40,135 nt of DNA from Anaerolineaceae bacterium UBA2274 (lineage in GTDB: Bacteria > Chloroflexota > Anaerolineae > Anaerolineales > Anaerolineaceae), in assembly GCA_002347705.1 (NCBI GenBank), contig DDWY01000007.1, positions 1-40,135 on the forward strand. Reading direction: 5' to 3'. Every line of letters starts with the position of its first letter. The stretch's first letter is position 1. Below the pieces are notes generated by a model. The model was not told the origin of the DNA. It ran no database searches and saw nothing but the letters and a program-made list of their open reading frames with translations. Below are positions 1-8,040 of this stretch, in pieces. Made by a program: the position numbers and the translations under genes.

Positions 1-446
1 TAAGATCAAATTCAAGACCATACTCTGTAGGCAAGCTATCGCTTTGACAGAAAAGGATAATTTGTTTTTACAAAGAAATAGACCTGTTTCTACAACGAAA
101 AAAATCTTTAATCTGTCACATCGTGCCCTTTGGGTATTGCGAACCTCTTTTGTGACACGTAGTGTACTATTTCGTAAGCAATCTAAACTCTTTATAGACT
201 TAATCTCCGGAGGAAGCAAGATCACGTTTGCTAATCGCGAAGCAAAATTGGTATCGGTGTGGTTGTAAACCAATTACGGTCCATGAGGTTGAGAGTTTAG
301 ATTGCTTCGTTCCTCGCAATGACAAATTAGAGCTTTCCGTGACAGCCTGTCAGGACATTAAAAAGGGAACTCAGGTGGAACTGGCAGGCCATTTTCCTAC
401 GAGCTGACAGTATAATACGCATAATTATGACAATCCGAGGTGACGA
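1..446. other. Repeat-rich intergenic region
   Basis: I see no convincing gene here. The only open frame of note (44-268) lies across a repeat and has no ribosome binding site or recognisable product. The stretch 113-325 is an interspersed palindromic repeat, listed separately. The last 20 bases carry the gaggtg ribosome binding site of the S9 peptidase. Confidence 0.6.
113..325. repeat. GCAATGACA-type interspersed repeat, copy 1
   Basis: The right arm at 291-325 reads gagtttagattgcttcg followed by ttcctcgcaatgacaaat. The left arm (113-191) begins ctgtcac, contains attgcgaacctc and ends gcaatctaaactc, so the two arms are inverted relative to each other. The right arm matches 28491-28525 at 33 of 35 bases. 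Such GCAATGACA/TGTCATTGC palindromes are common intergenic repeats in bacterial genomes. Confidence 0.7.
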
Positions 447-2321
447 ATGACAAAACAAGCTCTCCCCCACGGTCTCTGGCCATCCCCCATCACCCCCGCC
501 ATGCTGGCAGGCAGTATCCGCCTGAACGATGTGCAGTGGTCCCCGGACGGTAATTTCCTGGTCTGGTCGCAATCCCAGGATGGAAAAACCAGTCTCTTAG
601 CCTGGAAGCCGGATGAGTCCGCCTGGGATCTGACTGGTGATTTCAATCCCTCTGGCTCCGTTGGTTACGGTGGAGGGGATTTTTACGCCGGCAACAATCA
701 AGTCCTCTTTGCTGATCGCAACGGACGACTTTATTCCAAACCTTATGGCGCGGGTTTACCCAGGGTCATCACGCCCGGTTTTGGCGGTGCAGCCGCCCCG
801 GTGCTCAGTCCGGATGAGAAATTTATCGTCTTCGTGCACACCTATGAAGGTAAGGACCTCCTGGCAGTCGTCGACACTGAGGGCTCTGAGTGGCCAAAAA
901 TTTTGCGGCAAGGTGCCGATTTTTACATGCAACCCGCTATCAGTCCGGATGGAAGCCGGCTTGCCTGGATTGAATGGGATCATCCTGAAATGCCCTGGGA
1001 TGGGACCAGGCTAATGCTTGGCAGGCTAAGCACAGATGGAATGAGTTTGGATCAGGTCGAGCAACTTGATGGAGATAGGGAAAGGGCTGTTTTTCAGCCA
1101 TGCTTCTCACCAGATGGGACAAAATTGGTCTGGTTGGTCAATAACGCAGAATTTGACGACCTGGTGGTCTTGGATCTGGCTGAGGGCAGGACCGCAAAGA
1201 TCCTTAAGGACCAGAATTTACTTCCTCCAGCCTGGGTTCAGGGCAGACGCGCGCTCAACTGGCACCCAGATGGAAAGTCGATCTACTATCTTGAAAACCA
1301 ACTTGGCTCAGTCAGCCTCAAGCAGGTTTTTCTGGAATCAAAGCAGAGTGAATTGGTAGATACCGGAGCATACACGCTCTTGGAGCAGCCAACGCTTTCT
1401 CGTAACGGAGAAATAGCTTGTATTGCCCAATCATCCAGCCTGCCAGCACGGATCATTGTCCTAAAAGACGGTCAGCCCAAAACCATCGCGCGAAGTCAGG
1501 CAGATTTTCTGGAACTTTCAGATCTTTCTACTCCCCGGGAATTCAGCTGGACATCTTCAGATGGCGCGGAAGTGCACGGACTTTATTACGCACCGGCAAA
1601 CAAAAACTTCAGCTCTGACGGACCACCCCCAACCATTGTCTATGTGCATGGGGGGCCAACCTCACAGGTTTTTGACGCCTTCAACCTCGAGGCAGCCTTC
1701 TTTACCAGCCGGGGATATGCCTTTTTTGCGGTCAACTACCGCGGAAGCACTGGTTATGGACGAACCTATCGCAACGCGTTAAGAGAAAATTGGGGCAAAA
1801 TTGACCTGCAGGACACAATTGAAGGCAGCCAGGCTTTGGTCAGAGCTGGGTTGGCTGACCCCAATAAACTGGTCATCAAAGGCGGCAGCGCCGGCGGATT
1901 CACACTGCTGAACGCGCTGGTGCACTACCCCGGCTTCTTCAAGGCAGGGCTTTGTTCATATGGAGTCTCCAACCTGTTTGACCTGGATACGCATAAATTT
2001 GAACTCCATTACAACACCTCTCTGGTCGGCGAGCTGCCTGAAGCAGCGGCAAAATACCATGCCTGGTCGCCGGTTTATCATGCTGACAAGATACGGGATG
2101 CCGTTGCAATCTTCCAGGGCAGCGATGATAAAGTGGTCCCTCCAGAACACTCTGAGTCCATCGTCCGTCTGCTTAGGGCTAACCACGTTCCGCACGAATA
2201 TAAGCTGTATGAAGGCGAAGGGCATGGTTTTCGAAAAAAAGCAAACCTGATCGATTACTACGAAACAGTCGATCGTTTTCTCAAACAACATGTAGTATTC
2301 AGCTTCAAGGAGGAAGCATGA
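447..2321 (+). CDS. S9 family prolyl oligopeptidase-type peptidase
   Basis: This 624-residue protein is predicted to be a cytosolic serine peptidase of the S9 family (acylaminoacyl-peptidase or dipeptidyl-peptidase type), cleaving short peptides. The N-terminal half has repeated SPDG-type WD40-like strands (VQWSPDGNFLVW, LSPDEKFIVF, AISPDGSRLAW, CFSPDGTKLVW), the signature of the beta-propeller gate. The C-terminal alpha/beta-hydrolase domain, from about residue 380, has YVHGGPTSQ (oxyanion region), the nucleophile Ser481 in GGSAGG, Asp561 in GSDDKVVP and His593 in GEGHGF, so the triad is complete. The start is supported by gaggtg five bases upstream. There is no signal peptide. It overlaps the next gene by ATGA, so the two are translationally coupled. 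The exact peptide specificity cannot be read from sequence. Confidence 0.93.
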   Translation: MTKQALPHGLWPSPITPAMLAGSIRLNDVQWSPDGNFLVWSQSQDGKTSLLAWKPDESAWDLTGDFNPSGSVGYGGGDFYAGNNQVLFADRNGRLYSKPYGAGLPRVITPGFGGAAAPVLSPDEKFIVFVHTYEGKDLLAVVDTEGSEWPKILRQGADFYMQPAISPDGSRLAWIEWDHPEMPWDGTRLMLGRLSTDGMSLDQVEQLDGDRERAVFQPCFSPDGTKLVWLVNNAEFDDLVVLDLAEGRTAKILKDQNLLPPAWVQGRRALNWHPDGKSIYYLENQLGSVSLKQVFLESKQSELVDTGAYTLLEQPTLSRNGEIACIAQSSSLPARIIVLKDGQPKTIARSQADFLELSDLSTPREFSWTSSDGAEVHGLYYAPANKNFSSDGPPPTIVYVHGGPTSQVFDAFNLEAAFFTSRGYAFFAVNYRGSTGYGRTYRNALRENWGKIDLQDTIEGSQALVRAGLADPNKLVIKGGSAGGFTLLNALVHYPGFFKAGLCSYGVSNLFDLDTHKFELHYNTSLVGELPEAAAKYHAWSPVYHADKIRDAVAIFQGSDDKVVPPEHSESIVRLLRANHVPHEYKLYEGEGHGFRKKANLIDYYETVDRFLKQHVVFSFKEEA

Positions 2322-3148
2322 CAATCCGGGAATTAACTCTTAAATCTTCAAATGGTGAAACGCTTTGGGGACAGGTCTGGGAACCTGAAGAAAAAGCCCG
2401 CGCGGTTATAGTGCTGGTGCATGGTCTCGGTGAGCATATCCAGCGCTATCAGCATGTTGCTGAAAAATTCAACGCCAAAGGCATTGCCTTACTGGGCTTC
2501 GACCAGCAGGGGCACGGCAAAACAAGCGGAAAACGGGGTGTGATCAACTCCACGGATGGCTTGATGGAAGATATCACCCAAGCCGTGGAATTAGCCAGAG
2601 AGCACTTCCCAGGTCTGCCGGTCTTCCTCTATGGTCACAGCATGGGAGCCGTGGAAGTGCTGTATTACGGGCTGAACGGTCCTGAACTCCCAGCCGGCAT
2701 CATCGCCACCAGCCCCGCGCTGGACACTGCCAGCATGTCAGCTGCCCAGCGGGCTCTCGTCCGGCTGCTCAAGAACGTCCTGCCTGATTTGTCAGTCAAT
2801 AACGGTTTGCCGATCGATGGACTTTCACGGGATGCCGCCAGCAACCAGGCTTATCGCGATGACCCCTTGGTGCACCCCAAAGCCAGCGTGCGCCTGGCAG
2901 CTTTCATGATGGAAGCGGCAGAAAACGTAATGCAAAAAGCCGACGACTGGGGTGTTCCGCTCTACCTGGCACACGGCAGTGCGGATCCCATCTGCCCGAT
3001 AGCTGGTTCGGATCAATTTGCAGAGCGCCTGGGCAGTAAGGTGACCTACAAACGCTGGGATGGTTTTTATCACGAGACCCACAACGAGCCTGAAAAGGAC
3101 GTGGTCATCGCCGCCATGCTGGACTGGGTTGAGAGCCAGATTAGCTAA
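2318..3148 (+). CDS. Monoacylglycerol-lipase-like alpha/beta hydrolase
   Basis: This 276-residue protein belongs to the Hydrolase_4 family, which includes monoacylglycerol lipases and lysophospholipases. Visible motifs are LVHGLGEHIQRY (oxyanion hole), the nucleophile elbow GHSMGA with Ser108, Asp223 in HGSADPICP and His252 in FYHETHNE, the YHxxxNE pattern being typical of bacterial monoglyceride lipases. Its length is normal and no signal peptide is present, so it should act in the cytosol on monoacylglycerols or related esters. Its ATG overlaps the stop of the S9 peptidase, indicating a two-gene operon. A carboxylesterase role is an alternative. Confidence 0.9.
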   Translation: MTIRELTLKSSNGETLWGQVWEPEEKARAVIVLVHGLGEHIQRYQHVAEKFNAKGIALLGFDQQGHGKTSGKRGVINSTDGLMEDITQAVELAREHFPGLPVFLYGHSMGAVEVLYYGLNGPELPAGIIATSPALDTASMSAAQRALVRLLKNVLPDLSVNNGLPIDGLSRDAASNQAYRDDPLVHPKASVRLAAFMMEAAENVMQKADDWGVPLYLAHGSADPICPIAGSDQFAERLGSKVTYKRWDGFYHETHNEPEKDVVIAAMLDWVESQIS

Positions 3149-3160
3149 TTTAAATACAAC

Positions 3161-3228
3161 GGCGGATTGGAAGCACGACCAAGTCACATTCAGTCAATGC
3201 TTTTGGTGCTTCCAATCTCGCCCTACGA
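3161..3228. repeat. GATTGGAAGCAC palindrome, copy 1
   Basis: Perfect 12-base inverted arms gattggaagcac (3165-3176) and gtgcttccaatc (3206-3217) enclose about 29 bases and are followed by ccctac. A second copy with the same flanks (ggcg before, ccctac after) lies at 38160-38223. It may fold as a hairpin 3' of the lipase gene. Confidence 0.7.
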
Positions 3229-3240
3229 CTTAATCTGCTG

Positions 3241-3437
3241 CTAACAAAACCATTTGACTTTGATGGGGTTTGGCTCGTCCGGGATTGCCATGGCTTGCAG
3301 CACCGCAATCATCTTTTCGCATTCTTTTAATGCAAAGGCTTCGTGTTCCGCCCAGGGCACGTCCATGCCAAGCTGGTCATAGGCAGCCGCTAATCCCCCA
3401 TACAAGGCCAGGCCCAGAGAATGAGTCGCGCTGTGAA
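3241..3437 (-). pseudogene. Unidentified gene remnant beside the IS200-like fragment
   Basis: Reading leftwards from about 3437, an open frame ends at a TAG at 3241-3243 and contains the protein-like text SLGLALYGGLAAAYDQLG and VPWAEHEAFALKECEKM. It starts where the similarity to IS200 TnpA breaks off, so it looks like the 3' end of a gene whose upstream part was lost. I do not recognise the family. It could be a chance frame. Confidence 0.3.
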
Positions 3438-3779
3438 TGTACTTACATAATATCCATCTGTCCAAAATTCCCCTCCCCATAGTTGCTTCTTCACTTCGGG
3501 CACTCTTGCAAATATCTCTCTCGCGGTAATACTTTTTACTGCTTGTATGATCCTCTTTGCACTATTCATCGGGACTGACTGGATTAGAAAATGTATATGA
3601 TCTTTATCTGTCCCAATTTCTATAAACTTAATTTCGTACCTCTTCTCTATTTCCAAACAGGTTTCCTTCAATACCTCGTCGACTTCTTCACCAAATACCA
3701 CTTTCCGATACTTCGCTGGACATACAAAGTGGTATATCAATATCGAGATATTGTGACTCTTCCGCCATGTTTCACTCAT
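3390..3779 (-). pseudogene. tnpA: Truncated IS200/IS605-family transposase TnpA
   Basis: The first 114 residues match the Y1 HUH transposase of IS200/IS605 elements: the opening SHNISILIYHFVCPAKYRKVVF, the HxH metal-binding pair His61/His63 in DKDHIHFLIQ, and WGGEFWTDGYYVST. Normal proteins of this family continue with a helix carrying the catalytic Tyr (the YIENQ-type motif). Here similarity stops after YYVST and 15 unrelated residues follow before the stop. The nucleophile is therefore lost and the enzyme should be dead. No accessory tnpB is seen nearby. Confidence 0.82.
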
Positions 3780-3827
3780 ACTTCTATCTTACTGTTTTTC
3801 GCAGCAAGCTGCGGGGAAATGCCCTCC

Positions 3828-3986
3828 TTTGATTACATTCATTACAACCCGATCAAACATGGGTATTCTGACACCTTTGATCGGGAATGGTCCAGTTATT
3901 GGAGTTATTACGGCAAAGACGAGAATATCCCGCCGGTGATTGATCCAAAAAAGTTCCAAAAATGTATTGATTCTTACGGGGAGTGA
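3828..3986 (+). pseudogene. C-terminal remnant of a REP-associated tyrosine transposase (RAYT)
   Basis: The frame reads FDYIHYNPIKHG, then DREWSSYWSYYG, then DPKKFQKCIDSYGE to the stop. YIHxNPVKHG followed by WxxSSY is the C-terminal signature of RAYT proteins, the single-stranded DNA transposases linked to REP/BIME palindromes. The N-terminal HUH half is absent; sequence upstream is the opposite strand of the IS200 fragment. It is a decayed gene, but it indicates that a RAYT once resided in a genome full of REP-like repeats. Confidence 0.7.
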
Positions 3987-4049
3987 AGGCTTATTATGCA
4001 GGTTTTGTGCATGAAAAAAGATTGGACCTGCATTGGCCAGTGCATGTGA

Positions 4050-4079
4050 TGTCAGGTTGAAAAGCGCAACCTGATCTAC
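4050..4079 (+). repeat. TGTCAGGTT palindrome, copy 1
   Basis: A 30-base unit beginning tgtcaggttgaaaagcgc and ending aacctgatctac, with inverted arms tcaggtt/aacctga. The reverse complement occurs at 38047-38076 with one mismatch, and a third relative lies at 38240-38269. Confidence 0.7.
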
Positions 4080-4190
4080 AACTCATTTTTGCTTTCGGAG
4101 GGGGCAAGCCCCCTCCTTACGGATTGGCTCATACGCCCCTGAAGCAGGGCGTGGCAATCTGCTTTCCATCTTGAATCACGCGACCCATCT

Positions 4191-4252
4191 GCGGTGGGTT
4201 GACTATAACTTATTGTGTTCCTGCAAGTGTTCCATGACGCCAACCCACCCTA
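4191..4252. repeat. GTAGGGTGGG composite palindrome, half copy (1 of 6)
   Basis: Only the right half is present: inner arm ggtgggttgactataa, about 30 bases of spacer, then outer arm tgacgccaacccaccctac. In full copies these two arms pair with a left half carrying gtagggtgggttggcgtca and agccaacccacca. It lies about 200 bases after the RAYT remnant. Confidence 0.75.
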
Positions 4253-4377
4253 CCCGCGTTATCCGTCTTCGCGAGCGAAGCATCTCGATCGGCATTTCAT
4301 CTTTGGTGAACACCTCAAAAGCCGTATTGGCGCGTTTCTTGCAACATATCCAACAGGTTTATTTGAAGGAGTTCATT

Positions 4378-5148
4378 ATGTCCGGACTACTTATAGGTTT
4401 TTTCAAACAATTCTTTCTCCCAATGGGGTTTGTTGCCCTGTTGTTATTCCTCACCCTTTTACTGATCAATAAACACCCCAAAACAGCAACCGCGTTCGTT
4501 TTGATCAGCCTTGTGATCGTTGGCGTGTTCGGAAACCCAATCTTTTCCACCTTCCTAACCCGCTCGATGGAATGGCGCCATATGCCCATCACCCCGGAAA
4601 CCAAAGCAGACGCCATCGTGGTGCTCGCGCAGGGCACACTCTCCGCGGAGACCCCACGCCAGCGCGTGGAAGTGGGGGAACAGGCAGACCGCCTGCTTTA
4701 CGCTGCCACCCTCTACCAACAGCAAGCCGCTCCCCTGATCATCATCAGCGGAAATGTCAACCAGACTACTTCTGGACGAACGCTGCTGCTCGAACTCGGC
4801 GTGCCATCTGATGCCATCATGGTACAGGATCAGTCCTCCAACATGCGTGAAGACGCAGCGCTTACCGCGCCTATCCTGGCTTTACAAAACGTCAAACATA
4901 TCCTCTTGATCACTTCCGCAATCCAGATGGATCGCGCCTACTTCTTGTTCCGTCAGCTCAACGTCGAAGTTACGCCTGCCCCTGCAGACTATCAGGTCAG
5001 CCTGCAAGACTGGGAGGACCTGAGCTCCTGGAATTGGCGCAGCACCATCACCAAGATTATGCCCACCAGCGAAGCCTTCAATCAGTCGGCTGCTGTCCTT
5101 TGGGAATACATGGGGCTGGCATTCTATCGCATCAAAGCGATCTTCTAA
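4378..5148 (+). CDS. DUF218/ElyC-SanA-type membrane protein (YdcF-like)
   Basis: A 256-residue protein with two N-terminal membrane helices (roughly residues 4-31 and 36-56), then a DUF218 domain: KADAIVVLAQGT, LLYAATLYQQQAAPLIIISG, SSNMREDAALTAPIL, ILLITSAIQMDRA and PAPADY. Members such as ElyC and SanA act at the envelope, in peptidoglycan or lipid-carrier metabolism, but the reaction is not settled. The frame is open from 4171, but the ATG at 4378 is preferred because it follows aaggag and begins directly at the first membrane helix, while the upstream part translates the repeat element. It appears monocistronic. Confidence 0.88.
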   Translation: MSGLLIGFFKQFFLPMGFVALLLFLTLLLINKHPKTATAFVLISLVIVGVFGNPIFSTFLTRSMEWRHMPITPETKADAIVVLAQGTLSAETPRQRVEVGEQADRLLYAATLYQQQAAPLIIISGNVNQTTSGRTLLLELGVPSDAIMVQDQSSNMREDAALTAPILALQNVKHILLITSAIQMDRAYFLFRQLNVEVTPAPADYQVSLQDWEDLSSWNWRSTITKIMPTSEAFNQSAAVLWEYMGLAFYRIKAIF

Positions 5149-5196
5149 ATTGGTCAAATCGCTGACCCTCTATCAGCGACAAAACTTCCGCAAAAA

Positions 5197-5222
5197 GTCT
5201 GCCAACCAAACGGTTGGCAGAC
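5197..5222. terminator. Hairpin, possible terminator
   Basis: Perfect 11-base arms gtctgccaacc/ggttggcagac with loop aaac lie 48 bases after the DUF218 gene. The U-tract is poor on the plus strand (cttgatt) but good on the minus strand (cttttt), so plus-strand termination efficiency is uncertain. Confidence 0.6.
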
Positions 5223-5296
5223 TTGATTAACCCCCTATTGGAACCTTTCATCGCCTTATTTCGTCCATAATTAGAAAAACACTCAGGAGTAAACTT

Positions 5297-6571
5297 ATGT
5301 TTCAAAAAATTTCATTCGTAGTGCTGTGCTTGATGATACTGGCAGGTTGTGCAATCAGCCCCACACCATCCGCGCAGTCTGAAACCCTAAGCGGTAAGCT
5401 GGCTTACGATAGCGCGCCGCAGTTCACGGAAGCTGAACTTCAACAACTCACGGAAAGCCAAAACGAATTTGCCAATGCAATCTTTGCGTATCAGGCTGAA
5501 GCCAAAGAAAACCTGGTAATTTCTCCATACAGCCTCTACCAGGCGCTCAGCATGCTTTACGCCGGTGCTGCCGGTGAGACTGCCAGCGAAATGCGGCTGG
5601 CAATGCGCATTCCATGGGAAGACGCGCGTGTGCACCGCCTGGTGAATGCCCTCAACCAGCGGATTTTCAGCTCTACCGGCTTAACAGATGCTGATATCCA
5701 GGCGTTTGAGCTGCAAATAGCTAACGCGCTCTGGGCGGCTCAGGATCGCTCTTTCGAGCAGGCTTTTCTGGATACCCTTTCCCAAAACTACGCTTCGGGG
5801 TTGAGAACACTCAATTTCACGGATGCCAATGCCGTAAGCGAAGCCATCAACGCCTGGGTTGCGGAGCAGACAAAACAGAAAATCATGCAGCTTGCTGATC
5901 CTTCGATGTTCAGCGCCGACACAGCCCTGGCACTGACCAACGCGGTCTATTTTAAGGCTGCCTGGCGATTTCCATTCAACGAGTCCGCCACAGCTGAAGC
6001 CCCCTTCATGCTCCTCAATGGCGACCAGCAAAACGTACCCACCATGCATATGACCGAAACGCTCAACGTGAGCATCACCGAAGATCTCATCATGGTACAG
6101 CTGCCTTACGCCGGCGGGACGATGGTAATGGAAATCCTCATGCCCAGCCTTGACTCGTGGAAGGATCCCGATGCCCTTGCTCAACTTTGGTCAGCCCAAG
6201 GGGGCTTACCCGAATCGCAACCAGAATATGTATCACTCAGCATGCCAAAATTCCGCATCGAAACCCCCATCATGGACATGATCCCTGCTCTTGAATCGAA
6301 TGGGATGCGTCTTGCCTTCACAGATAACGCAGATTTTTCCGGTATCAGCGGTGATCAATCGCTGTACGTCAGTACGATCGCCCAAAAAGCCTTCATTGAC
6401 GTTAATGAACTGGGCACCGAAGCCTCCGCTGCTACTATCGTGGTAATGAGGGAAAAATCTCTCCCAGGTGGAGAACCGCTACCACTCAGCATTGACCGTC
6501 CATTCATCTTCCAGATTCGCGACACCGCCACTGGCGCCATCCTCTTCATGGGCACCGTGATGCAGCCATAA
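5297..6571 (+). CDS. Serpin-family lipoprotein 1
   Basis: A 424-residue secreted serine protease inhibitor, lipid-anchored through the lipobox LAGC (Cys18) of an N-terminal signal peptide. The serpin fold covers about residues 45-424: SPYSLYQALSMLYAGAAGETASEM (helix B region), NALWAAQD, LTNAVYFKAAW (breach region), the inhibitory hinge NELGTEASAAT and C-terminal RPFIFQIRDTATGAILFMG. The hinge has P15 Gly, P14 Thr and small residues at P12-P9, as in true inhibitors. Counting 17 residues from P17 Glu371 puts P1 at Lys387 and P1' at Ser, so a trypsin-like target is predicted. The start follows aggag. It is followed by a second serpin 81 bases on. Confidence 0.93.
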   Translation: MFQKISFVVLCLMILAGCAISPTPSAQSETLSGKLAYDSAPQFTEAELQQLTESQNEFANAIFAYQAEAKENLVISPYSLYQALSMLYAGAAGETASEMRLAMRIPWEDARVHRLVNALNQRIFSSTGLTDADIQAFELQIANALWAAQDRSFEQAFLDTLSQNYASGLRTLNFTDANAVSEAINAWVAEQTKQKIMQLADPSMFSADTALALTNAVYFKAAWRFPFNESATAEAPFMLLNGDQQNVPTMHMTETLNVSITEDLIMVQLPYAGGTMVMEILMPSLDSWKDPDALAQLWSAQGGLPESQPEYVSLSMPKFRIETPIMDMIPALESNGMRLAFTDNADFSGISGDQSLYVSTIAQKAFIDVNELGTEASAATIVVMREKSLPGGEPLPLSIDRPFIFQIRDTATGAILFMGTVMQP

Positions 6572-6652
6572 ACCTGACCGGGAACAAATCAGGCAAAATC
6601 ATCGTCCAATTCATAGCGGAACCTAAAGAAACCCGCAAGAGGAGATAGAAAA

Positions 6653-7984
6653 ATGAATCCAAGCAAAATCTTATTCAGTATCGTGATGATCAGCGCTCTA
6701 ATGCTGGGAGCCTGTGTGCCCACGCAAAGTCCCACCGAACCCTACCCGGTGGATGAAACCGAAGAACCTTCAAATAATGAGCCTGGTGAAATCACTGACT
6801 CAAGCAGCGACGCGGCTTATATCGTTGACCCCCAGGCTGACCCTGAAGCTGTCAGACAGCTTGCCCAGTCCAATAACGGCTTCGCGCTGGCGCTCTACCA
6901 GGCACTGCGCGATCAAGACGGCAACCTGATCTACTCGCCTTACAGTATCTTCCAGGCGCTGCTCATGACAGCAGCCGGCGCTGAAGGCGCGACTGCCAGC
7001 CAGATGGCAAGTGTGCTGGGAGTGGACCTGAACGACCCTGAGATCCACAACCTGATGAACGCGCTCAATAAAGTGCTTACCACACAACCCGAGTACCTAC
7101 AAAGCGATGCTCAGCCTCTGACCTTCAACATCGCCAATGCTGTTTGGGCTCAAAAGGACTTTCATTTTGAGCAATCCTTCCTGGACACTCTTTCGTCCAA
7201 TTACAACGCCGGACTGAAACTGGTGGATTTCAACAAACCTGAAGACGCGCGCGCCCTTATCAATCTGTGGATAGCCGCTCAGACTAACGACAAGATCCAG
7301 GAGCTTATTCCTGAGGGTTTGCTCGATCAGATGACCCGCATGGTGCTCACAAACGCCATTTACTTCAAAGGCGCATGGTCTAATCAATTTGAAGAAAAAG
7401 ACACTGAAGATGGAAATTTCACGCTGCTTGACGGCAGCAGCGAGACCGTGCCTTTCATGCACGGCAATTTTACCCTCTCTGCCATGGTGAGCGATAAGAT
7501 CCAGGCAATCAGGCTGCCCTACGAAGGTGGCACCTATGCCATGGCAGCCATTATGCCTCTCGAAAACTTTGCTGAGTTTGAGGCACAACTGACCGCCGCA
7601 GACCTGGAACAGTTACTGAACAGTCTCCACTCTTCCTCAGCCATAGTCGATCTGAGCATGCCAAAATTCCAGTCTGAAAGCCGCTTTGGTCTGGGTGAAA
7701 TACTGGCTGGGCTCGGCATGCCGGATGCTTTCGATGCCCAAAAAGCTGATTTCTCGGGTATGACCGGCAAACCCGACCTGATGATCAGCTCGGTCTTGCA
7801 CCAGGCGACCATCGACGTCAATGAAGAAGGCACCGAAGCTGCTGCCGCAACCGCTGTGGCAATGAGTGTGACCTCCATGCCTGGGCAGAGCTACACCATC
7901 CGCCTGGACAAGCCTTTCATCTACGTGATCTACGAAACCACCACCAACACCATTACTTTCATGGGGCGTGTGGTGAACCCGTAA
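6653..7984 (+). CDS. Serpin-family lipoprotein 2
   Basis: A 443-residue paralogue of the preceding gene with lipobox LGAC (Cys20), an acidic P/E/S-rich linker to about residue 60, and a complete serpin domain: SPYSIFQALLMTAAGAEGATASQM, NAVWAQKDF, LTNAIYFKGAW, hinge NEEGTEAAAAT and DKPFIYVIYETTTNTITFMG. The hinge fits an inhibitory serpin. With P17 at Glu391 the P1 position is Thr407 in AMSVTSMPG, where the first serpin has Lys, so the two should inhibit different proteases. A strong aggaga ribosome binding site precedes the ATG. The gene ends at a bidirectional terminator. The pair presumably arose by tandem duplication and guards the cell surface. Confidence 0.93.
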   Translation: MNPSKILFSIVMISALMLGACVPTQSPTEPYPVDETEEPSNNEPGEITDSSSDAAYIVDPQADPEAVRQLAQSNNGFALALYQALRDQDGNLIYSPYSIFQALLMTAAGAEGATASQMASVLGVDLNDPEIHNLMNALNKVLTTQPEYLQSDAQPLTFNIANAVWAQKDFHFEQSFLDTLSSNYNAGLKLVDFNKPEDARALINLWIAAQTNDKIQELIPEGLLDQMTRMVLTNAIYFKGAWSNQFEEKDTEDGNFTLLDGSSETVPFMHGNFTLSAMVSDKIQAIRLPYEGGTYAMAAIMPLENFAEFEAQLTAADLEQLLNSLHSSSAIVDLSMPKFQSESRFGLGEILAGLGMPDAFDAQKADFSGMTGKPDLMISSVLHQATIDVNEEGTEAAAATAVAMSVTSMPGQSYTIRLDKPFIYVIYETTTNTITFMGRVVNP

Positions 7985-8000
7985 TTGGGATCAGTAACAA

Positions 8001-8026
8001 AAAACTCCTGCAATTGCAGGAGTTTT
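8001..8026. terminator. Bidirectional intrinsic terminator
   Basis: The 26-base palindrome aaaactcctgcaa/ttgcaggagtttt, followed by further T residues, sits between the convergent serpin 2 and degV genes and can serve both strands. Confidence 0.9.
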
Positions 8027-8040
8027 TTTATTGGGTTTGT

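Larger units (their letters stand above)
3987..4377. other. Intergenic region with three palindromic repeats
   Basis: No gene is supported. The region contains the TGTCAGGTT repeat at 4050-4079, a gagggggc/gccccctcc hairpin at about 4098-4117, and a half copy of the GTAGGGTGGG element at 4191-4252. The ribosome binding site of the DUF218 gene (aaggag) ends the region. Confidence 0.6.

Noticed and set aside
44..268. Plus-strand frame of 74 codons at the left edge
   Set aside because: It runs across a palindromic repeat, has no ribosome binding site and no protein-like pattern.
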